55,626 bases of DNA from Azoarcus sp. GTDB taxonomy: Bacteria > Pseudomonadota > Gammaproteobacteria > Burkholderiales > Rhodocyclaceae. The position numbers and the translations under genes are program-made. Every line of letters starts with the position of its first letter. The stretch's first letter is position 1. Location: assembly GCA_031268195.1 (NCBI GenBank), contig JAIRXQ010000050.1:1-55626 (forward strand). The letters run 5' to 3'. The notes beneath the pieces were generated by a model. The model did not search any database and was not told where the DNA came from. It saw only the letters and a program-made list of their open reading frames with translations. Below, piece after piece: positions 52,970 through 55,626 of the stretch.

Positions 52970-54577
52970 TCAGCGCCAGGGCCGTACCTCGACGCGCAGC
53001 CTGCCGGTAAACCCCGGCCGCGCACTTTGCGCGATGTCGATGTCGAAAGCGACGCCATCGCCATCGCCATCGACATCGCCGAGGCTGTAGAGCTTTGCGG
53101 TACTGTCCGGCTTTCCGGGATTGTCTTCCTGGTAGCCGTACTTGACCTGCCATTTCATCGGCGCCTTGTCGTCGGGAAACGCCTCGACCACGATCTGCCG
53201 GCGCAGGATGTAGCCGCCTTCGTAGTGGCGTTTCATGAACAGGGCGCCGTCGATCTCGTAGTCGGGAACCAGGATGTTCAGGTCGAAGGCAAAGCTGACC
53301 GAGCCCGACGCATTGACGCTCCTCTCCTGATCGAGAAAGACCGAGAACAGGTGCGGGCTGCGGCTCCGGTCGGGCGGGCGCCGCGTATTGGGCTCGCCGG
53401 GAAAAAGGTCGCCGTAGGTACGGAAAATCGCTGAATGCTCGCGCGCCTCGCGCCGGGTGATCTGCCACTGGCAGCCGCGGATGCCAACCGCGACTTCGAA
53501 CTGGTAAGAAGCGTTGACCGTCTTGCCGGCCTTCAGCGCCCTGGCGACATCGTCCGGCAGCGAAATGTCGTCGATGTCCAGGATGCCGTCGACGCGCAGC
53601 GTGCCGAACAGGAAGCGGGAAAGATTCTGGTAGCCTTCCTCCGAATTGACGATGCCGTAGTGTCCGGAATGGCTGCGATGCACGAAAGCCCGCGGCGAAG
53701 AGACATCCCTGCCGTCCGGCCCCGGGCCGTGCGTCGCCGCGTTGGCGACGCGCACCAGCCCGTCGCTGCCAACCCCGACGGCCAGCGAGGACAGGCCGCG
53801 CAACTCGGTGTAGTCGCGCGCATCGGTGCCGATCAGGTTGAAGATGCGCTCCGGCGGAAAGCCGCGCACGACCGAAACGTCGCCCGCGTCCGGCAACGCG
53901 AGATACCCGGCCATCCGCTCGCGGTTGAAGTTGTTGACGTCGCCGAAGCTCAGCCAACCGGGAATGTTGCGCACGACGCGAAGATCGATGCCGTTGTGCG
54001 GCGTGGCGTAGGTAAACACCTTGTCGACCGCGCCGCGCGCCTCTGCCGAACCCAGTTCCGGATTTTGCAGGAACGCGCGACAGATGAGTCCGCCCATCGA
54101 ATGCGCGACGAGATAGACGCGGAAATCTTCTGGCGCGACGTCTTTTTTCGACGTTGCGTCGTTTTTCGGCCTGGCGCAGCAGACCTTGTCGCGCAGGCGC
54201 AGGATCAGCCGGCCGAGTCCGCGCGCGAAGTTCTCGATCGGCGGCGTGCCGCCGCCGCCGAAATCCGTGCTGGCTTCGTCGTAATAGCGGTAGATGACGA
54301 TGCTGCGGTAAGGCAGGCGGTCGTTCCGGTCGCTGTCCAGGATGTCCTCGCCATCCTTGAAAACGTCGGAATAACCGTAATCGCTCATCAGGCGAACGAG
54401 CGGCGATTCGAAGAAAAAGCGCTTGATTTCGCCGGTCCAGACCGTGCGCGCCTTCGTCGAACCGATGTTGAAACCCATGTACGGGTCGGCGACGGCCTCG
54501 TCGATCGCACCCTGGGTCGCGGCAAAACCGCGCACGTAGATGATCGGATGGAAGAGATGAGGTGATTTCACAGGCAT
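52970..54577 (-). CDS. Alpha/beta-hydrolase, probable lipase or esterase
   Basis: The 535-residue product has a nucleophile elbow AHSMGG with Ser160. Asp272 (GSDGLV) and His303 or His306 (RSHSGHYGIV) fit a catalytic triad. The first half resembles PGAP1/lipase-like hydrolases. The second half is a beta-rich region with a possible calcium loop, DVDGDGDG, near the end. No signal peptide is seen. GGAGG lies four bases before the ATG at 54577. An earlier ATG at 54724 would add 49 residues over the promoter. It could be a secreted or type VI phospholipase, but nothing nearby proves this. Confidence 0.75.
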   Translation of the reverse strand: MPVKSPHLFHPIIYVRGFAATQGAIDEAVADPYMGFNIGSTKARTVWTGEIKRFFFESPLVRLMSDYGYSDVFKDGEDILDSDRNDRLPYRSIVIYRYYDEASTDFGGGGTPPIENFARGLGRLILRLRDKVCCARPKNDATSKKDVAPEDFRVYLVAHSMGGLICRAFLQNPELGSAEARGAVDKVFTYATPHNGIDLRVVRNIPGWLSFGDVNNFNRERMAGYLALPDAGDVSVVRGFPPERIFNLIGTDARDYTELRGLSSLAVGVGSDGLVRVANAATHGPGPDGRDVSSPRAFVHRSHSGHYGIVNSEEGYQNLSRFLFGTLRVDGILDIDDISLPDDVARALKAGKTVNASYQFEVAVGIRGCQWQITRREAREHSAIFRTYGDLFPGEPNTRRPPDRSRSPHLFSVFLDQERSVNASGSVSFAFDLNILVPDYEIDGALFMKRHYEGGYILRRQIVVEAFPDDKAPMKWQVKYGYQEDNPGKPDSTAKLYSLGDVDGDGDGVAFDIDIAQSARPGFTGRLRVEVRPWR

Positions 54578-54593
54578 GGCGCCTCCTTTGCTG

Positions 54594-54611
54594 CCGTGAT
54601 TATATTCACGG
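54594..54611 (-). promoter_or_regulatory. Palindrome with a -10 box upstream of the hydrolase
   Basis: CCGTGA (54594-54599) and TCACGG (54606-54611) flank six A/T bases. On the minus strand the centre reads TATAAT, a consensus -10 box. A protein binding the palindrome would block transcription of the hydrolase gene, whose ATG is 17 bases downstream. No good -35 box is visible. Confidence 0.5.
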
Positions 54612-54901
54612 ACGAACCGGAAGGGAGCGCCCCGCCACAGCATCGTTGCCAGCCGGTTTTGAGATTCAGCTGCGCTGTAACACCGCTGTAACACAATGGG
54701 CAACACTCCAGCCACTCCGCCCATCGCCCCGTCAGCGTCAAAAATTCAATGAAATACGCCTATTGACCCCACGGCGTCGCATCCTTTCCCGTATCGCCCA
54801 TTCGGCGTATTCACCACAGAGCTTGCCAACGCTATATCCTCTCGCCCTTCGTTCGCTTCTTTTTCAACTCACCCATTGGGTCATCCGCCCGCCCTTTCCA
54901 C
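54612..54901. other. Gap between the hydrolase and tex
   Basis: No gene is visible. The stretch contains the 11-bp tandem repeat at 54673-54694 and must include the tex promoter; a TTGACC near 54762 has no good -10 partner. Confidence 0.4.
54673..54694. repeat. Tandem 11-bp direct repeat
   Basis: CGCTGTAACAC occurs twice in immediate succession (54673-54683 and 54684-54694), 96 bases upstream of the hydrolase start. Its spacing of one helical turn is typical of an activator site. Confidence 0.55.
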
Positions 54902-55626
54902 ATGCCCGCTCCAATAGAACACCGCATTGCCGAAGAACTCGGCGTGCCTTCGCGTCAAGTCGACGCCGCCGTGCAACTGCTCGACGGCGGCGCGACGGTT
55001 CCCTTCATTGCCCGTTACCGCAAAGAAGCCACCGGCGGCCTCGACGACACACAGTTGCGCACACTCGCCGAGCGCCTGGACTACCTGCGCGAACTGGAAG
55101 AGCGCCGCGCCACCGTGCTTGCTTCCATCGAAGAACAGGGCAAACTCGACCCCGCGCTGCGCGCCGACATCGAAGCGGCCGAAACAAAACAGCGTCTCGA
55201 AGACCTCTATCTGCCCTACAAACCCAAGCGCCGCACCAAGGCGCAGATTGCCCGCGAAGCCGGTCTCGCGCCGCTGGCCGATGCGCTGCTCGCCAACCCG
55301 GAACTCGCGCCGGAGACCGCCGCGCTCGATTACCTCGATGCCGAAGCCGGGTTCGGCGACGCCAAGGCGGTGCTCGACGGCGCACGCCAGATTTTGATGG
55401 AACAATTTGCCGAAGACGCCGCCCTGCTTGGCGAACTGCGCCAACTTCTCCAGGACGAAGGCGAAATCCGCTCCGCCGTCATCGAGGGCAAAGAAACCGA
55501 AGGCGCGAAATTCCGCGACTGGTTCGACTTCCGCGAACCCATCGCCGCCATGCCATCGCACCGCGCGCTCGCCCTGCTGCGAGGCCGCAACGAAGGCGTG
55601 CTCAAGCTCGCGCTCGACCTTCCCCG
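54902..55626 (+). CDS. tex: Transcription accessory protein Tex (partial)
   Basis: The frame opens at ATG 54902 and runs off the right edge, giving about 241 residues of a protein normally near 770. The N-terminal Tex signature is clear: [38 protein letters not shown] and [23 protein letters not shown]. Tex is an RNA-binding protein linked to transcription stability and virulence gene expression. Without the rest, its S1 domain cannot be checked. Confidence 0.95.
   Translation, partial: MPAPIEHRIAEELGVPSRQVDAAVQLLDGGATVPFIARYRKEATGGLDDTQLRTLAERLDYLRELEERRATVLASIEEQGKLDPALRADIEAAETKQRLEDLYLPYKPKRRTKAQIAREAGLAPLADALLANPELAPETAALDYLDAEAGFGDAKAVLDGARQILMEQFAEDAALLGELRQLLQDEGEIRSAVIEGKETEGAKFRDWFDFREPIAAMPSHRALALLRGRNEGVLKLALDLP

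Overview
The window looks like part of a G+C-rich betaproteobacterial chromosome, most likely Rhodocyclales or Nitrosomonadales. That is an inference from codon use, gene order (rpsB-tsf-pyrH-frr-uppS-cdsA-dxr-rseP-bamA-skp-lpxD-fabZ-lpxA-lpxB-rnhB) and a fleS/fleR-type flagellar regulon with a sigma-54 promoter. No rRNA, tRNA, CRISPR array or complete insertion sequence was seen. Both ends are cut inside genes: an unidentified C-terminus on the left and tex on the right.

Layout. (1) 0.1-15.5 kb is a dense housekeeping run covering translation factors, UMP kinase, isoprenoid and phospholipid precursors, outer-membrane assembly and lipid A synthesis. It ends with rnhB and an rRNA methyltransferase, then a bidirectional terminator. 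(2) 15.5-21.6 kb has ETF:quinone oxidoreductase (minus strand), an A+T-richer gap with a small orphan gene and tandem repeats, then map and glnD. (3) 21.6-25.3 kb is a minus-strand signalling operon: response regulator with HD-GYP, a FIST sensor protein and a histidine kinase. (4) 25.5-30.8 kb is one 1758-codon DUF4011-type SF1 helicase whose two enzymatic appendages look decayed. (5) apt is followed by an accessory patch (31.5-35.8 kb): an orphan type VI secretion Hcp, a divergent protein with papain-like Cys/His motifs, a periplasmic propeller-like lipoprotein, a MazF-type toxin-antitoxin pair and two small unknown genes. (6) 35.9-38.5 kb has an HDOD-REC-GGDEF fusion and a NUDIX hydrolase. 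(7) 38.6-50.9 kb is flagellar: fliT-like, fliK-like, an FlhB C-terminus paralogue and a YcgR-like PilZ protein on the plus strand; fliF-fliG-fliH-fliI on the minus strand; then a fleS/fleR pair and fliE behind a near-consensus sigma-54 promoter. fliJ is not beside fliI. (8) 51.1-55.6 kb has an L,D-transpeptidase lipoprotein, a ParDE-like pair, a frameshifted remnant, an alpha/beta-hydrolase and the start of tex.

The best candidate for an undescribed system is the Hcp / cysteine-protease-like protein / lipoprotein group at 31.6-34.3 kb. hcp and the putative effector are transcribed divergently, and both -35 boxes lie in the two arms of one inverted repeat, so one regulator could control both. 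The third gene follows directly and has a lipobox, as a periplasmic immunity protein would. All statements come from reading the sequence and remembered family knowledge; no database search was run.
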